Shown: positions 46,587 through 55,795, counted from the first letter of the stretch. The stretch is 64,000 bases of DNA from Desulfonatronovibrio hydrogenovorans DSM 9292 (GCF_000686525.1 NZ_JMKT01000008.1:673158-737157); one strand, 5' to 3'. The notes: generated by a model not told the origin, from the letters alone. Made by a program: numbers and translations.

Positions 46587-47717
46587 ATGTGTCGACTGTT
46601 TTCTTTGACCAGCACCGAACCCATGTCACCCATGAAGGCCATAGAAGCGCTGGATATGATGAAGGAGGGTCATGACGGTTCAGGGATCGGTCTCTTTCTG
46701 AGCGACCTGGACGGCCCGTTCAGCAAATTCAAGGACCTGCCCATCCTTTCCGGCATTTTTACCAGAGACGGTCTCAGACGTCTTGAAGAATTCATGTCGG
46801 GCCAGGGCTTTATCCCCAAACACATGCTCACCCTGGATGCCAAAAATGATCCTCCCCCCGGAACCCCCAGGAGGGAGACTTATCTGGTCCAGGTTTACGA
46901 ACCTCCGGCCAGCTGGCAATACCTGGATCAGTCGGTCCAGGAAAAAAAACTGACCGGGATCAGGCTCAAGCTCCGGCACATGGGCGAGGCCGAGGGAGAC
47001 ATGGTGGTCTTCAGCTTCTGGCCGGATGTGATCATGATCAAAGAGGTGGGCGATCCCATGGAGATCGGAACCTATCTCGGCCTGGACCGAGAAGAGATTT
47101 ACGCCCGCCGAATCCTGGCTCAGGGCAGGCAGAATACCAACTACGGGATCAACCTTTATGCCTGCCATCCCTTCTTTATTCAGGGCGTGTCCACCATGAC
47201 CAATGGTGAAAACACGGCTTTTGTCCCCATCAAGGAATATCTGAGCAGCCAGGGGGTGGTGGGGTACGAAGGCTATCAGTCCGACTCAGAGGTGTTCACC
47301 CATATTCTGCATTTCACTCTCAAGGAGCTGGGACTGGGCATTGAGGCCTATAAACATGTCATCACCCCGTTACAGGAGTCGGACCTGGCAGCTCATCCTG
47401 ACCGGGATTTTCTGCATAAACTGAGACAGTCCTGTCGGAGACTGATCATTGACGGCCCCAATTGTGTCATCGGCTGTCTTCCGGACAAGACCATGTTCAT
47501 GGTTCAGGACCGCAAGAAACTTAGGCCCGGAATAGTGGGAGGCAGGTCAGGTCTGTTTGCCTTTTCCTCGGAAGCCTGCGGTCTTGATGCCGTGGTTCCT
47601 GACCGGGACAAAACAAAGGATTTTCAGCCCATGCATCTTGATACGGTAATTGTTTCACCAGATTGCAAGGAGGTAAGGACATGCAGGCAAACGCAGCCGT
47701 TACCCCTTCAACATTAA
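46587..47717 (+). CDS. Glutamate synthase, glutaminase (GATase) domain protein
   Basis: 376 residues of the class II glutaminase domain in stand-alone form. Cys2, exposed after Met removal (MCRLFSLTS), is the nucleophile; HDGSGIGLFLSDLDG near 30-45, and YEGYQSDSEVFTHIL near 230 are typical. It would release ammonia from glutamine for the partner that follows. Such separate glutamate-synthase pieces are known in archaea and in sulfate reducers. The next gene starts inside its 3' end (37 bases overlap), suggesting coupled translation. Confidence 0.88.
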   Translation: MCRLFSLTSTEPMSPMKAIEALDMMKEGHDGSGIGLFLSDLDGPFSKFKDLPILSGIFTRDGLRRLEEFMSGQGFIPKHMLTLDAKNDPPPGTPRRETYLVQVYEPPASWQYLDQSVQEKKLTGIRLKLRHMGEAEGDMVVFSFWPDVIMIKEVGDPMEIGTYLGLDREEIYARRILAQGRQNTNYGINLYACHPFFIQGVSTMTNGENTAFVPIKEYLSSQGVVGYEGYQSDSEVFTHILHFTLKELGLGIEAYKHVITPLQESDLAAHPDRDFLHKLRQSCRRLIIDGPNCVIGCLPDKTMFMVQDRKKLRPGIVGGRSGLFAFSSEACGLDAVVPDRDKTKDFQPMHLDTVIVSPDCKEVRTCRQTQPLPLQH

Positions 47718-49318
47718 GCGTTCAGGATCTGCCCTGGCAGATCCATTGGGACAGGTATACCTGCACTCTTTGCGGCAGGTGTACATCGGTGTGTCCGGTC
47801 AATGCCATAGAACTGGGAGTGTTCCGGAAACGGGAAATTGCAACTCCGCCATTTGGACTCCAGGAAAAGCCATCATCCGGATTCAACATATATTATGGAA
47901 TCCGGCAGCGCACTGATCCCGGGTATGCCTGCATTGGGTGCTCCATGTGCAATATGGTCTGTCCCAACAATGCCATCAGGACCGTTAAATCTGAAACAGC
48001 TGATCTGCTCAGGTTTCATCGGGACAGGGGGGGGCAGCCCAGGACCAGAGGAGGCCGTCGCAACAACCAGCAAAGCGTTCTGGATCAGATCAAGTTCATC
48101 CGGATATCCATGCTCACAGATCCGGCCCTGGATGCAGGCAGGCACGAGTTTGAGCTGAAGACCCTTATCGGCCGGATTCTTTCGCCGGCCAAGGCCATCA
48201 AGGCCCAGCAGGAAAAAGGGTGGATGCCCCCGGTCAGGGAGGTCTATCCCCTGCTCATCGGAGGGATGAGTTTTGGAGCCCTTTCTCCGAACATGTGGGA
48301 AGGTCTGCAGATGGGTGTGGCATATCTGAATGAAGAGCTGAAAATGCCGGTCCGGATGTGTACTGGTGAAGGCGGGTGTCCCCCGAGGCTTCTGCGTTCC
48401 CGTTTTCTCAAGTATGTGATTCTGCAGATAGCCAGCGGTTACTTCGGCTGGGACGAGATTGTTCACGCTATTCCCGAAATGAAGGAAGACCCATGCGCTG
48501 TGGAGATCAAGTACGGCCAGGGAGCCAAGCCGGGTGATGGCGGGCTGCTGCAATGGCATAAGGTCAACCAGCTCATTGCAGCCATTCGCGGAGTTCCTCC
48601 TGGAGTGAGCCTGCCCAGTCCTCCCACCCATCAGACCAAGTACTCCATTGAAGAGGCAGTGGCCAAAATGATCCAGTCCATGTCCATGGCCTGGGGGTTC
48701 AGAGTTCCGGTCTATCCCAAGATTTCCGCCACCAGCACTTCCCTGGCTGTGCTGAATAACCTGACCAGGAATCCTTATGCAGCAGGCCTGGCCATTGACG
48801 GTGAAGACGGAGGAACCGGGGCGGCCTACAATGTATCCATGAATCATATGGGCCATCCCATCGCCTCCAATGTCAGGGACTGTTACCTGAATCTGGTCAA
48901 GCTGGGCATGCAGAATGAATTGCCCATCATTGCCGGAGGGGGAACCGGCAAGAACGGAAACCTGGCTGCCAATGCCGCTGCATTGATCATGCTTGGAGCC
49001 AGTGCCGTCCAGATCGGAAAATACATTATGCAGGCAGCTGCCGGATGCCTGGGAACCGAGGGTGACCGGTGCAATATCTGTAACATCGGCCGTTGTCCCA
49101 AGGGCATAACCTCCCAGGATCCGCGCCTTTACCGGCGTCTGGATCCGGAAAAGGTGGCTGAACGGGTGGTTGATGTTTATGTCAGTTTTGACATTGAGCT
49201 GAAGAAAATAGTTGCCCCCCTGGGAAGGTCTACATCCCTGCCCATTGGCATGTCCGATGCTCTGGGCATTGCAGACAGGGCTGCTGCAGACAGGCTGCAG
49301 ATAAAGTATGTGGTTTAA
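47681..49318 (+). CDS. Glutamate synthase, FMN/FeS catalytic subunit with ferredoxin head
   Basis: 545 residues. Two 4Fe-4S ferredoxin motifs open the protein (CTLCGRCTSVCPVNAIE near 27-43 and CIGCSMCNMVCPNNAIR near 84-100). The glutamate synthase FMN barrel follows (IGGMSFGALSPNMWEGL, GEGGCPPRLL, GQGAKPGDGGLL, ATSTSLAVLN, IDGEDGGTGAAYNV) with the 3Fe-4S cysteines in CNICNIGRCPKGI near 465. It makes glutamate from 2-oxoglutarate and ammonia, probably with ferredoxin-type electrons. ATG 47681 has AAGGAGG 7 bases before it, preferred over a TTG at 47663. Confidence 0.9.
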   Translation: MQANAAVTPSTLSVQDLPWQIHWDRYTCTLCGRCTSVCPVNAIELGVFRKREIATPPFGLQEKPSSGFNIYYGIRQRTDPGYACIGCSMCNMVCPNNAIRTVKSETADLLRFHRDRGGQPRTRGGRRNNQQSVLDQIKFIRISMLTDPALDAGRHEFELKTLIGRILSPAKAIKAQQEKGWMPPVREVYPLLIGGMSFGALSPNMWEGLQMGVAYLNEELKMPVRMCTGEGGCPPRLLRSRFLKYVILQIASGYFGWDEIVHAIPEMKEDPCAVEIKYGQGAKPGDGGLLQWHKVNQLIAAIRGVPPGVSLPSPPTHQTKYSIEEAVAKMIQSMSMAWGFRVPVYPKISATSTSLAVLNNLTRNPYAAGLAIDGEDGGTGAAYNVSMNHMGHPIASNVRDCYLNLVKLGMQNELPIIAGGGTGKNGNLAANAAALIMLGASAVQIGKYIMQAAAGCLGTEGDRCNICNIGRCPKGITSQDPRLYRRLDPEKVAERVVDVYVSFDIELKKIVAPLGRSTSLPIGMSDALGIADRAAADRLQIKYVV

Positions 49319-49574
49319 TCTGCAGATAAAAGGATCATTAGTAATAGTAACAAATATGCTCTGCAGGCAGGGTGATTCTGAGGTCCGGTATTGATTTCTG
49401 TGGATATTGAACCCGGAACAGGCTGTCCAGCTGCTGGCTGAGAAATCACTGCCTGCCGGGTTTTCAGCCAGCAGAACAGGTGAAATGCAGATTCAGGTAA
49501 TGCTGAAAGCAATGCAAAATATAAAGGGATTATTGGGCATGAACCAAAGAACCAAATTCTGGAGATGTAAATAA
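49319..49574. ncRNA. Structured leader region with competing hairpins before the third glutamate synthase gene
   Basis: A 256-base gap in the operon. GCAGGCAGGGTGATT (49363-49377) can pair with AATCACTGCCTGC (49444-49456) with two bulged bases; CTGCTGGCTGA (49431-49441) pairs perfectly with TCAGCCAGCAG (49464-49474), and AACCCGG (49410-49416) with CCGGGTT (49456-49462). The first two cannot form together, as in an attenuator or riboswitch. No known motif was recognised and no T-run terminator follows, so the RNA call is a hypothesis; the rest of the gap has no gene. Confidence 0.35.
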
Positions 49575-51944
49575 ATGAGCAGAACCAAGTCTATCAGCCT
49601 GCAGGGAAAAAGCCCGTCAGGCCGGGTGCCCTCCAGGATCCTGGAAGAACGTGTCCAGGAAGCGGTCAGGTCCGGAGTCAGAAAAGTTGAGATCCAGGCC
49701 TTTGGTCAGCACGGGCTGGGAGGCAGGGTTTTCCAGGCCGGGGACAATCCGGTCAAATTCATAGTGACAGGTTCGTCCGGACAGCGGGTCGGGGCTATGG
49801 GTACACCCGGGACGTCCATTGAAGTTTTCGGCCCGGTTTCCGACGATGTCGGCTGGCTCAACGCAGGGGCGGAAATTGTTGTTCATGGTTACGCATCCAA
49901 CGGGGTGGGCAATGCCATGGCCCAGGGCAAGATCTTTGTTGCCGGAAACATCGGGTCCAGAGGCATGACCATGACCAAGTACAATCCCAGGTTTGATCCT
50001 CCGGAACTTTGGGTGCTGGGTTCGGCCGGAGATTATTTTGCCGAATTCATGGCCGGAGGCATTGCCGTGATCTGTGGACATGAGCCTCAAGAGCCATCCA
50101 ATGTACTGGGATACCGGCCGTGTGTGGGTATGGTGGGTGGAAAGATTTTTTTTCGCGGCCCCATTGACGGCTTCAGCCAGGCAGATGCCAGAATGGTGCC
50201 GGTTTCCGACCAGGACTGGGAATGGCTCCAGGAAAATCTGGCCTTGTTCCTGGGCAGGATCAAACGGAGAAAACTGCTCAAAAAAATGTCCAGAAGACAG
50301 GACTGGGGCTGCATAATAGCTCGTACTCCTACAGATAAGGCAGGTCCCGGGACCAGGTCCATGAAGGAGTTCAGGAATGAGGTCTGGGACAGCGAGCTGG
50401 GCAGGGGCGGGCTGATCGGAGACCTGACCAGCCTGGATCGAAGCCCGATTCCTCTGATCACCACCGGTGATCTCAGGCGTTACGTCCCGGTCTGGGAACA
50501 TCAGAAATACATGGCCCCCTGCCAGGCGGCCTGTCCTACAGGCATGCCGGTCCAGGAGCGCTGGAGGCTGGTCAGGGAAGGCAAAGTGGATGAGGCTGTT
50601 GACGTTGCCCTGGCTTTTACTCCGTTTCCAGCATCCATCTGCGGATATCTGTGTCCTAATCTGTGCATGCAGGGCTGCACCAAGAACCTGGGCCGTCTCA
50701 AGCCTGTGGATATAACCATCCTGGGTAAAAAAGGGGTGGATTCAAGGGCTCCTGAGCTTCCGCCCGTAAGTGGAGTCAGGGTTGCCGTCATCGGCGGAGG
50801 CCCGGCCGGAATTTCCATGGCCTGGCAATTGAGGCTCATGGGGCATGATCCGGTGATTTACGACCGGGAAAAGATCCTGGGTGGAAAAATGTCAACAGCC
50901 ATTCCTGACCACCGTATCCCCCAGGAGGTCCTGGGGGCTGAACTTGACCGGGTGCGCAAGGTCCTTTCCCATGTCCACCTGGAAGAAAATCTTTCCAGAA
51001 AAGAATTTGAAAGACTGAAAAATGATTTTGAATATGTAGTCATTGCCACAGGCGCCAACAGGCCCAGAACCATTCCCATTCCCGGATCAGAAAGGATGAT
51101 TCCGGCCCTGACTTTTTTGAAAAATGCCAAGCAGAACCAGCAGAAAACAGGTAAAAGACTGGTGGTCATAGGTGCAGGTAATGTGGGTTGTGACGTGGCT
51201 ACTGAAGCCCATCGCCTGGGGGCCAGGGAGATCACCCTGATAGACATTCAGGAGCCAGCCTCATTTGGCAAGGAACGTGAGGAAGCGGAAAAGGTCGGGG
51301 CAAAATTTCGCTACCCCTGCTTTACCAGAGAGATAACTGCTGACGGGGTGGTCCTGACTACGGGTGAAATCATTCCGGCTGATACAGTGGTTATCTCCAT
51401 CGGCGATGCTCCTGATTTAGGATTTCTGCCGGATAATATCACCACTGACCGCGGGTTTATCAGGGTGGACGAGGTCAACCGGACTTCAGATCCGAGAGTT
51501 TTTGCTGTGGGCGATGCAGTCAAACCGGGTCTGCTCACCGATGCCATTGGTGCAGGCAGAAAGGCTGCTTTGGAGATTCATTCCCTGGCTTCGGGCAGAC
51601 CATCAGCAGACAGGGACACCTGGCTTGACCGTTATTCCATTGACTACAGCGAGACATCCGAGAGAATAGACTATTCCCGGATGACCCTGGAATATTTTGA
51701 TCCCAGGGTGACGGAATATAACGATTTGAGCGTCTGCGGCACCCAGTGCTCCTCCTGCGGGTCATGCATGGACTGCGGCCTGTGCGAGGCAATCTGCCCA
51801 GCCGGAGCCATATCCCGCCGGACCCTGGACAACAAAAAGTTTGAAAGAACAGTTGACCCGGACAGGTGCATTGGCTGCGGTTTCTGCGGCAAGTGCTGCC
51901 CGTGCGGGGTCTGGGATCTGGTGGAGAATTTTCCCGTGGGCTGA
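49575..51944 (+). CDS. Glutamate synthase: GXGXG domain fused to NADPH-binding small subunit
   Basis: 789 residues, a fusion. Residues 1-240: GltB-type GXGXG helix domain (NAGAEIVVHGYASNGVGNAM, GKIFVAGNIGSRGMTMTKYN, GGKIFFRGP). About 310-375: Cys-rich FeS entry of the GltD small subunit (MAPCQAACPTGMPVQERW, ICGYLCPNLCMQGCTKNLG). About 400-695: two-dinucleotide oxidoreductase with FAD motif VIGGGPAGISMAW near 404 and NADPH motif VIGAGNVGCDVA near 533. About 720-780: two 4Fe-4S clusters (CGSCMDCGLCEAICPAGAI, CIGCGFCGKCC). It would feed NAD(P)H electrons to the FMN subunit. Together the three genes make one split-and-fused glutamate synthase. Confidence 0.9.
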   Translation: MSRTKSISLQGKSPSGRVPSRILEERVQEAVRSGVRKVEIQAFGQHGLGGRVFQAGDNPVKFIVTGSSGQRVGAMGTPGTSIEVFGPVSDDVGWLNAGAEIVVHGYASNGVGNAMAQGKIFVAGNIGSRGMTMTKYNPRFDPPELWVLGSAGDYFAEFMAGGIAVICGHEPQEPSNVLGYRPCVGMVGGKIFFRGPIDGFSQADARMVPVSDQDWEWLQENLALFLGRIKRRKLLKKMSRRQDWGCIIARTPTDKAGPGTRSMKEFRNEVWDSELGRGGLIGDLTSLDRSPIPLITTGDLRRYVPVWEHQKYMAPCQAACPTGMPVQERWRLVREGKVDEAVDVALAFTPFPASICGYLCPNLCMQGCTKNLGRLKPVDITILGKKGVDSRAPELPPVSGVRVAVIGGGPAGISMAWQLRLMGHDPVIYDREKILGGKMSTAIPDHRIPQEVLGAELDRVRKVLSHVHLEENLSRKEFERLKNDFEYVVIATGANRPRTIPIPGSERMIPALTFLKNAKQNQQKTGKRLVVIGAGNVGCDVATEAHRLGAREITLIDIQEPASFGKEREEAEKVGAKFRYPCFTREITADGVVLTTGEIIPADTVVISIGDAPDLGFLPDNITTDRGFIRVDEVNRTSDPRVFAVGDAVKPGLLTDAIGAGRKAALEIHSLASGRPSADRDTWLDRYSIDYSETSERIDYSRMTLEYFDPRVTEYNDLSVCGTQCSSCGSCMDCGLCEAICPAGAISRRTLDNKKFERTVDPDRCIGCGFCGKCCPCGVWDLVENFPVG

Positions 51945-51978
51945 TCCTGTTTAGATCTGGACCTGGACCAGAAACTGA

Positions 51979-52011
51979 AAAGCTCTGCATTTTTAATGTG
52001 GAGCTTTTTTT
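51979..52011 (+). terminator. Rho-independent terminator of the glutamate synthase operon
   Basis: AAGCTCTGCAT-type left arm (51979-51990) pairs with ATGTGGAGCTTT (51996-52007, two G-T pairs) around a TTTTA loop, then TTTT to 52011. It lies 35 bases after the stop. Confidence 0.75.
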
Positions 52012-52345
52012 GTGTTTGATCAAAAATGGTGGACAATCCAGGATTTCATGGGCTAGGAAATATATTCCTGGAAACAGGCCGGGAAAATATAATAGGCACT
52101 TCACGTAGCCTGTGGATTGTGAAAATATATTAATTACAGTTAATTTTATACTTCCTGTTCATGAACAGAAAATCCACAGGTTGCGTCAATGGACCATAAA
52201 GTAACATGGGTTTCGTTTTTTGCCGTGGAATTTCAGCGCAAAAAAATGAATGAGCAGACTACCTTGGCGTAGATGGATCAATGGCTGTGACTCCATAGAT
52301 TATGTCTCAGAACCTTAAGGGATTATTCGCAGGGAAAGGAAATAA
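52012..52345. other. Intergenic region with a nested inverted repeat before the universal stress gene
   Basis: CCTGTGGATT (52109-52118) is inverted at AATCCACAGG (52171-52180), enclosing AT-rich DNA and the perfect palindrome CTGTTCATGAACAG (52155-52168). The arms look like near-matches to DnaA boxes, but they are not exact. No supported gene or promoter was seen in the remaining bases up to the start at 52346. Confidence 0.4.
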
Positions 52346-53140
52346 ATGTTTAAACGAATTCTTCAGCCCGTGGATCTGAGTGAATCCATGTCCGAAATAA
52401 AAATAAGGTCTTCGTTTATCGACAGATTCGGAGGAGAAGAGATCATCCTGATTCACGTGACCAACCCTGGTCTTGGGGAAGGCAAGGCAGAATCCAGACT
52501 CAGGCATCTGGTTCTGGAACTTGAGAATATCGGCATCAAGGCCAAACAAGTGCTGGCAGCAGGCAGTGTGGCTTCGGAAATAGCAGCTGCAGCAGACAAT
52601 GAACAGGCAGATCTGGTCTATATGCCTGCCAGCAGGAAAAATATTCTTGTTTCTACACTCATGGGCAGTGTGACCGATGATGTGGTCCGGCTGTCCAGGG
52701 TTCCGGTTTTTGTCCACAAACAGCGCCCCATTTTGAAAAAGACAGAAGACGTGGACCGGGTGATTTATGCCACGGATTTCGGCGAGGCAGCCAAAAGGGC
52801 CAGACCCTTTGTGGCCATGCTTGGGGAGCACGTTCCAGAACTGATTATCCTGCATGTGGGCGACCGGGCATCTGACCCGTATACTGAGCAGCTCAGACGG
52901 GAAAGTGTTGCAGCCAGACTGGAAGAGCTGGAAGAGAAATACAAAGATGATTTCAAGCAGATAAAGCATTATGCCAGGATTGGTTCTCCGGCCAAGCATA
53001 TTATTGACGTGGCTGAAGATACCGAGGCCGATCTGGTGGTCCTTGGCCGGATTAATGAACCTTTTCCGTCCAATGTCCTGGGTTCGACCAGTTCCAGGGT
53101 GGCGTCCAGGGTCAAAAGTTCAGTCCTGCTTATCCCATGA
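52346..53140 (+). CDS. Universal stress protein, tandem UspA domains
   Basis: 264 residues holding two Usp folds: residues 1-130 (MFKRILQPVDLSESM start, DNEQADLVYMPASRKNILVS) and 132-264 (VDRVIYATDFGEAAKRARPF, VAEDTEADLVVLGRINEPFP, then SRVASRVKSSVLLIP). The ATP-binding G-x2-G-x9-G-S/T motif is only partly kept (MGSVTDDVVRLSRVPVF in the first; LGSTSSRVASRVKSSV in the second). Usps respond to starvation and membrane or redox stress. Ribosome site GGAAAGGA is 6 bases before the ATG. The osmolyte transporter gene follows after 111 bases. Confidence 0.9.
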   Translation: MFKRILQPVDLSESMSEIKIRSSFIDRFGGEEIILIHVTNPGLGEGKAESRLRHLVLELENIGIKAKQVLAAGSVASEIAAAADNEQADLVYMPASRKNILVSTLMGSVTDDVVRLSRVPVFVHKQRPILKKTEDVDRVIYATDFGEAAKRARPFVAMLGEHVPELIILHVGDRASDPYTEQLRRESVAARLEELEEKYKDDFKQIKHYARIGSPAKHIIDVAEDTEADLVVLGRINEPFPSNVLGSTSSRVASRVKSSVLLIP

Positions 53141-53251
53141 TCCCGGTGCTGACCGGACTCCATGGCCTGCAGAGGCAGGTCAGGCTGATCTGCACCTTCC
53201 CATTTTTTTGAGAGTAAACATTAATAATTCCATGTAGCCGGAGCTGTTCAG

Positions 53252-54748
53252 GTGTTCAAAAACAGGGTATTTGTGATTTCTTTGGCCATTGTGGCCGCTT
53301 TTGTCCTGGCTGGAGTCCTGGATCCGGCAATGCTGGACCGGTTTTCAACAGCCCTGCACAGCGGGATTATTGCCCATTTTGGCTGGGCATACATGCTTTC
53401 AGGGTTCTTTTTCCTGGGTTTCTGCGTGGTTCTGGCCTTGAGTAAATACGGGGACATCAAGCTGGGCAAGGATCATGAGCAGCCCGAATACACTTATTTC
53501 GGCTGGTTCAGCATGCTTTTTGCCGCTGGCATGGGCATCGGCCTGATATTCTGGGGAGTGGCTGAGCCGTTAAGCCATTTCATGGACCCGCCTGAATATA
53601 TTGATGCCCAGACCGGACAGGCAGCCACTTTTGCCATGCGCTACAGTTTTTTTCACTGGGGCCTGCATCCCTGGGCCATCTACATTGTCATGAGTCTGAG
53701 CATTGCCTATTTTTCCTTTCGCCGGGGCATGCCGCCCCTGATCAGTTCCTGCTTTTACCCCCTGCTTGGCAACCGAATTTATGGTCCCTTTGGCCATCTC
53801 ATTGACATCCTGGCCGTGTTTGCCACTATTTTCGGCATAGCCACCTCCCTGGGCCTGGGGGCCATGCAGATCAATAGCGGACTTGAACATCTGTACGGGA
53901 TTCCGGCATCAGATTCAGCCACCCTGGTTATTATCCTGATTACCACGGTTCTGTTCATGATTTCAGCGGCAGTAGGCCTGGACAAGGGAATCCAGACCCT
54001 GAGCAAGACGAATATCTTTCTGGCTTTTTTGCTTCTTCTGTTCATGCTGGGATTCGGGCCGACATCCTATATCTTCAGCGTGTTCACCGATACCATGGGC
54101 GGATACATGGGCAATATTCTGGAAATGAGTCTGACAGTGAACCCTTTTCTGGGATACGATTGGTATAAGAACTGGACTCTGTTCTACTGGGCATGGTGGA
54201 TCGCCTGGTCCCCTTTTGTGGGCATTTTTGTGGCCAGGATTTCCAGGGGCAGGACCATCCGGGAGTTTGTCAGCGGGGCTCTTCTTGTTCCGACCTTGCT
54301 GACTTTTGTCTGGTTCAGCGTATTTGGGGGGGCTTCTCTTTTTCTGGAACTTGAGCAGGGCGCAGACATAGGTTTGGCGGTTCAGGAGGATGTCTCCACA
54401 GCCCTGTTCGTGGTTTTTGATCATTTTCCAGGGGCCATGATCCTGTCCAACGTGGCCATTCTGCTTCTGGTGGTATTTTTCGTGACTTCAGCTGACTCAG
54501 CTACTTTTGTGCTGGGGATAATGACCAGCAGGGGCTCACCCAACCCCAGTCTGTCCAAGAAGCTGACCTGGGGCATTACCCAGTCTTCTGTGGCAGCCAT
54601 CCTTCTGGTTTCCGGCGGACTGGCAGCCCTGCAGCAGATGGCCATTGCTGCTGCCCTGCCCTTTACTTTCGTGCTCCTGCTCATGTGCTATAATCTGTGG
54701 AAAGGTCTGGCAGCCGAGTCCGGGGAAAGTCTGCTCAAAAGGTATTGA
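53252..54748 (+). CDS. BCCT-family betaine/choline/carnitine transporter
   Basis: 498 residues with 12 predicted membrane segments. GMGIGLIFWGVAEPLSHF near 95-112, FFHWGLHPWAIY near 132-143, and YWAWWIAWSPFVGIFVARIS near 312-331 are BCCT signatures. It takes up a quaternary ammonium solute such as glycine betaine, driven by Na+ or H+. The start is GTG 53252 with GGAG 8 bases upstream. A 12-bp hairpin lies on its stop codon. It fits growth at high salt. Confidence 0.94.
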   Translation: MFKNRVFVISLAIVAAFVLAGVLDPAMLDRFSTALHSGIIAHFGWAYMLSGFFFLGFCVVLALSKYGDIKLGKDHEQPEYTYFGWFSMLFAAGMGIGLIFWGVAEPLSHFMDPPEYIDAQTGQAATFAMRYSFFHWGLHPWAIYIVMSLSIAYFSFRRGMPPLISSCFYPLLGNRIYGPFGHLIDILAVFATIFGIATSLGLGAMQINSGLEHLYGIPASDSATLVIILITTVLFMISAAVGLDKGIQTLSKTNIFLAFLLLLFMLGFGPTSYIFSVFTDTMGGYMGNILEMSLTVNPFLGYDWYKNWTLFYWAWWIAWSPFVGIFVARISRGRTIREFVSGALLVPTLLTFVWFSVFGGASLFLELEQGADIGLAVQEDVSTALFVVFDHFPGAMILSNVAILLLVVFFVTSADSATFVLGIMTSRGSPNPSLSKKLTWGITQSSVAAILLVSGGLAALQQMAIAAALPFTFVLLLMCYNLWKGLAAESGESLLKRY

Positions 54749-54777
54749 TGGATCATTCCCCCATTGAATGATCCATC
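54747..54777 (+). repeat. Perfect 12-bp hairpin on the BCCT stop codon
   Basis: GATGGATCATTC (54747-54758) pairs exactly with GAATGATCCATC (54766-54777) around loop CCCCATT. The BCCT TGA (54746-54748) is at its base. No T-run follows, so it is more likely a 3' mRNA stabiliser than a terminator. Confidence 0.6.
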
Positions 54778-54970
54778 CAGAGTGCTGGAGCCCAGCAGGC
54801 TGTTCCCGGACCTGACTGAAACTGCTCAGCTGCGGCTCACTGCAGCAGGAAGACTTTCTGGCATCCAGTTTTTTTGGGCACCAGGTTCTTTTTTCTCAGT
54901 CCAGGACATTATACTGGGGGCAAATCCAGTCCCTGAAATTTTTAGTTAAGCCGCTAACAAGGAGGCAGCC

Positions 54971-55579
54971 ATGAATGTATCCCAAGCCATTAAAGCCAGA
55001 CGGAGCATAAGAAAGTATACTGACCAGGAGGTGACAGCCGGGCAGATAGGGGAAATGCTGGAAGCGGCCAGGCTGGCCCCGTCAGGGCTCAATGCCCAGC
55101 CCTGGAGGTTCAAAGTCATCCAGGATCAAAAGGAAATAGCCTGGATATCCAGTGAAGCTTCCAAGGGCCAGCGCTGGGTAGGTCGGGCCAAGGCTGTTTT
55201 TTTGTGCTGCGTTGACCTGGGCAGGTATATGGAGGATGCCAGGGCCAGTGTGCGTTTTTTAAAGGACAGCGGGGTATTGCCTCCTGAGATGCAGGCCGGC
55301 ATCGAGGAGTATGTGCAGAAGGCAGCTGGTGCCCCTCCAGAAGTACTGCGCTATGCAGCTGCCACCAATTGTTCCATTGCCATCACCCAGATGATGCTCC
55401 AGGCTGTGGAACTGGGCCTGGGGACCTGCTGGATAGGCATGTTCGACGAGCAGAGCATTAAAGACAGATTCAGCCTGCCGGACCAGATGGCAGTAGTGGC
55501 CATGCTGGCTGTGGGCCATCCTGCTGAAGATCCGGGCCCGAGGCCCAGGAAGGAATTGGAGGAGATTGTTTTAAGCTGA
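54971..55579 (+). CDS. Nitroreductase-family flavoprotein
   Basis: 202 residues. VSQAIKARRSIRKYTDQEVT with RSIRKY, LEAARLAPSGLNAQPWRF, and a central ITQMMLQAVELGLGTCWIGM and C-terminal GHPAEDPGPRPRKELEEI are typical of the FMN nitroreductase fold, which acts as homodimer on quinones or nitro compounds. AAGGAGGCAGCC precedes the ATG. It lies in line after the BCCT gene but with 222 bases between, so cotranscription is uncertain. Confidence 0.9.
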   Translation: MNVSQAIKARRSIRKYTDQEVTAGQIGEMLEAARLAPSGLNAQPWRFKVIQDQKEIAWISSEASKGQRWVGRAKAVFLCCVDLGRYMEDARASVRFLKDSGVLPPEMQAGIEEYVQKAAGAPPEVLRYAAATNCSIAITQMMLQAVELGLGTCWIGMFDEQSIKDRFSLPDQMAVVAMLAVGHPAEDPGPRPRKELEEIVLS

Positions 55580-55725
55580 CCCGGTTCAACCGGTCGGTCT
55601 CACCCATTATCAGGGGTGAAACCTGCCAGGATGAACAGGGTTGTGATTCTTAACAGCCATCTGGCTGGGCTGGTTTCAGCTGCACTCAATCCTGGTCAGG
55701 GGGTGTGCAGGCCAAAAGTAGACAT

Positions 55726-55771
55726 AAAAAAGCCCCTGGGTCAGGATAAACCGACCCAGGGGCTTTTTTTT
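55726..55771. terminator. Bidirectional terminator between nitroreductase and chemoreceptor genes
   Basis: GCCCCTGGGTC (55732-55742), loop AGGATAAACC, GACCCAGGGGC (55753-55763), T-run 55764-55771 and an A-run 55726-55731 that serves the minus strand. It ends both convergent genes. Confidence 0.88.
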
Positions 55772-55795
55772 CGGTTGTAATTCAGGCTGGCCGGT

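Noticed and set aside
47873..48856. 327-codon minus-strand frame over the glutamate synthase FMN gene
   Set aside because: Antisense shadow of conserved FMN and FeS motifs.
54764..54949. 61-codon plus-strand frame between BCCT and nitroreductase genes
   Set aside because: Begins inside the hairpin arm, no ribosome site, no domain.
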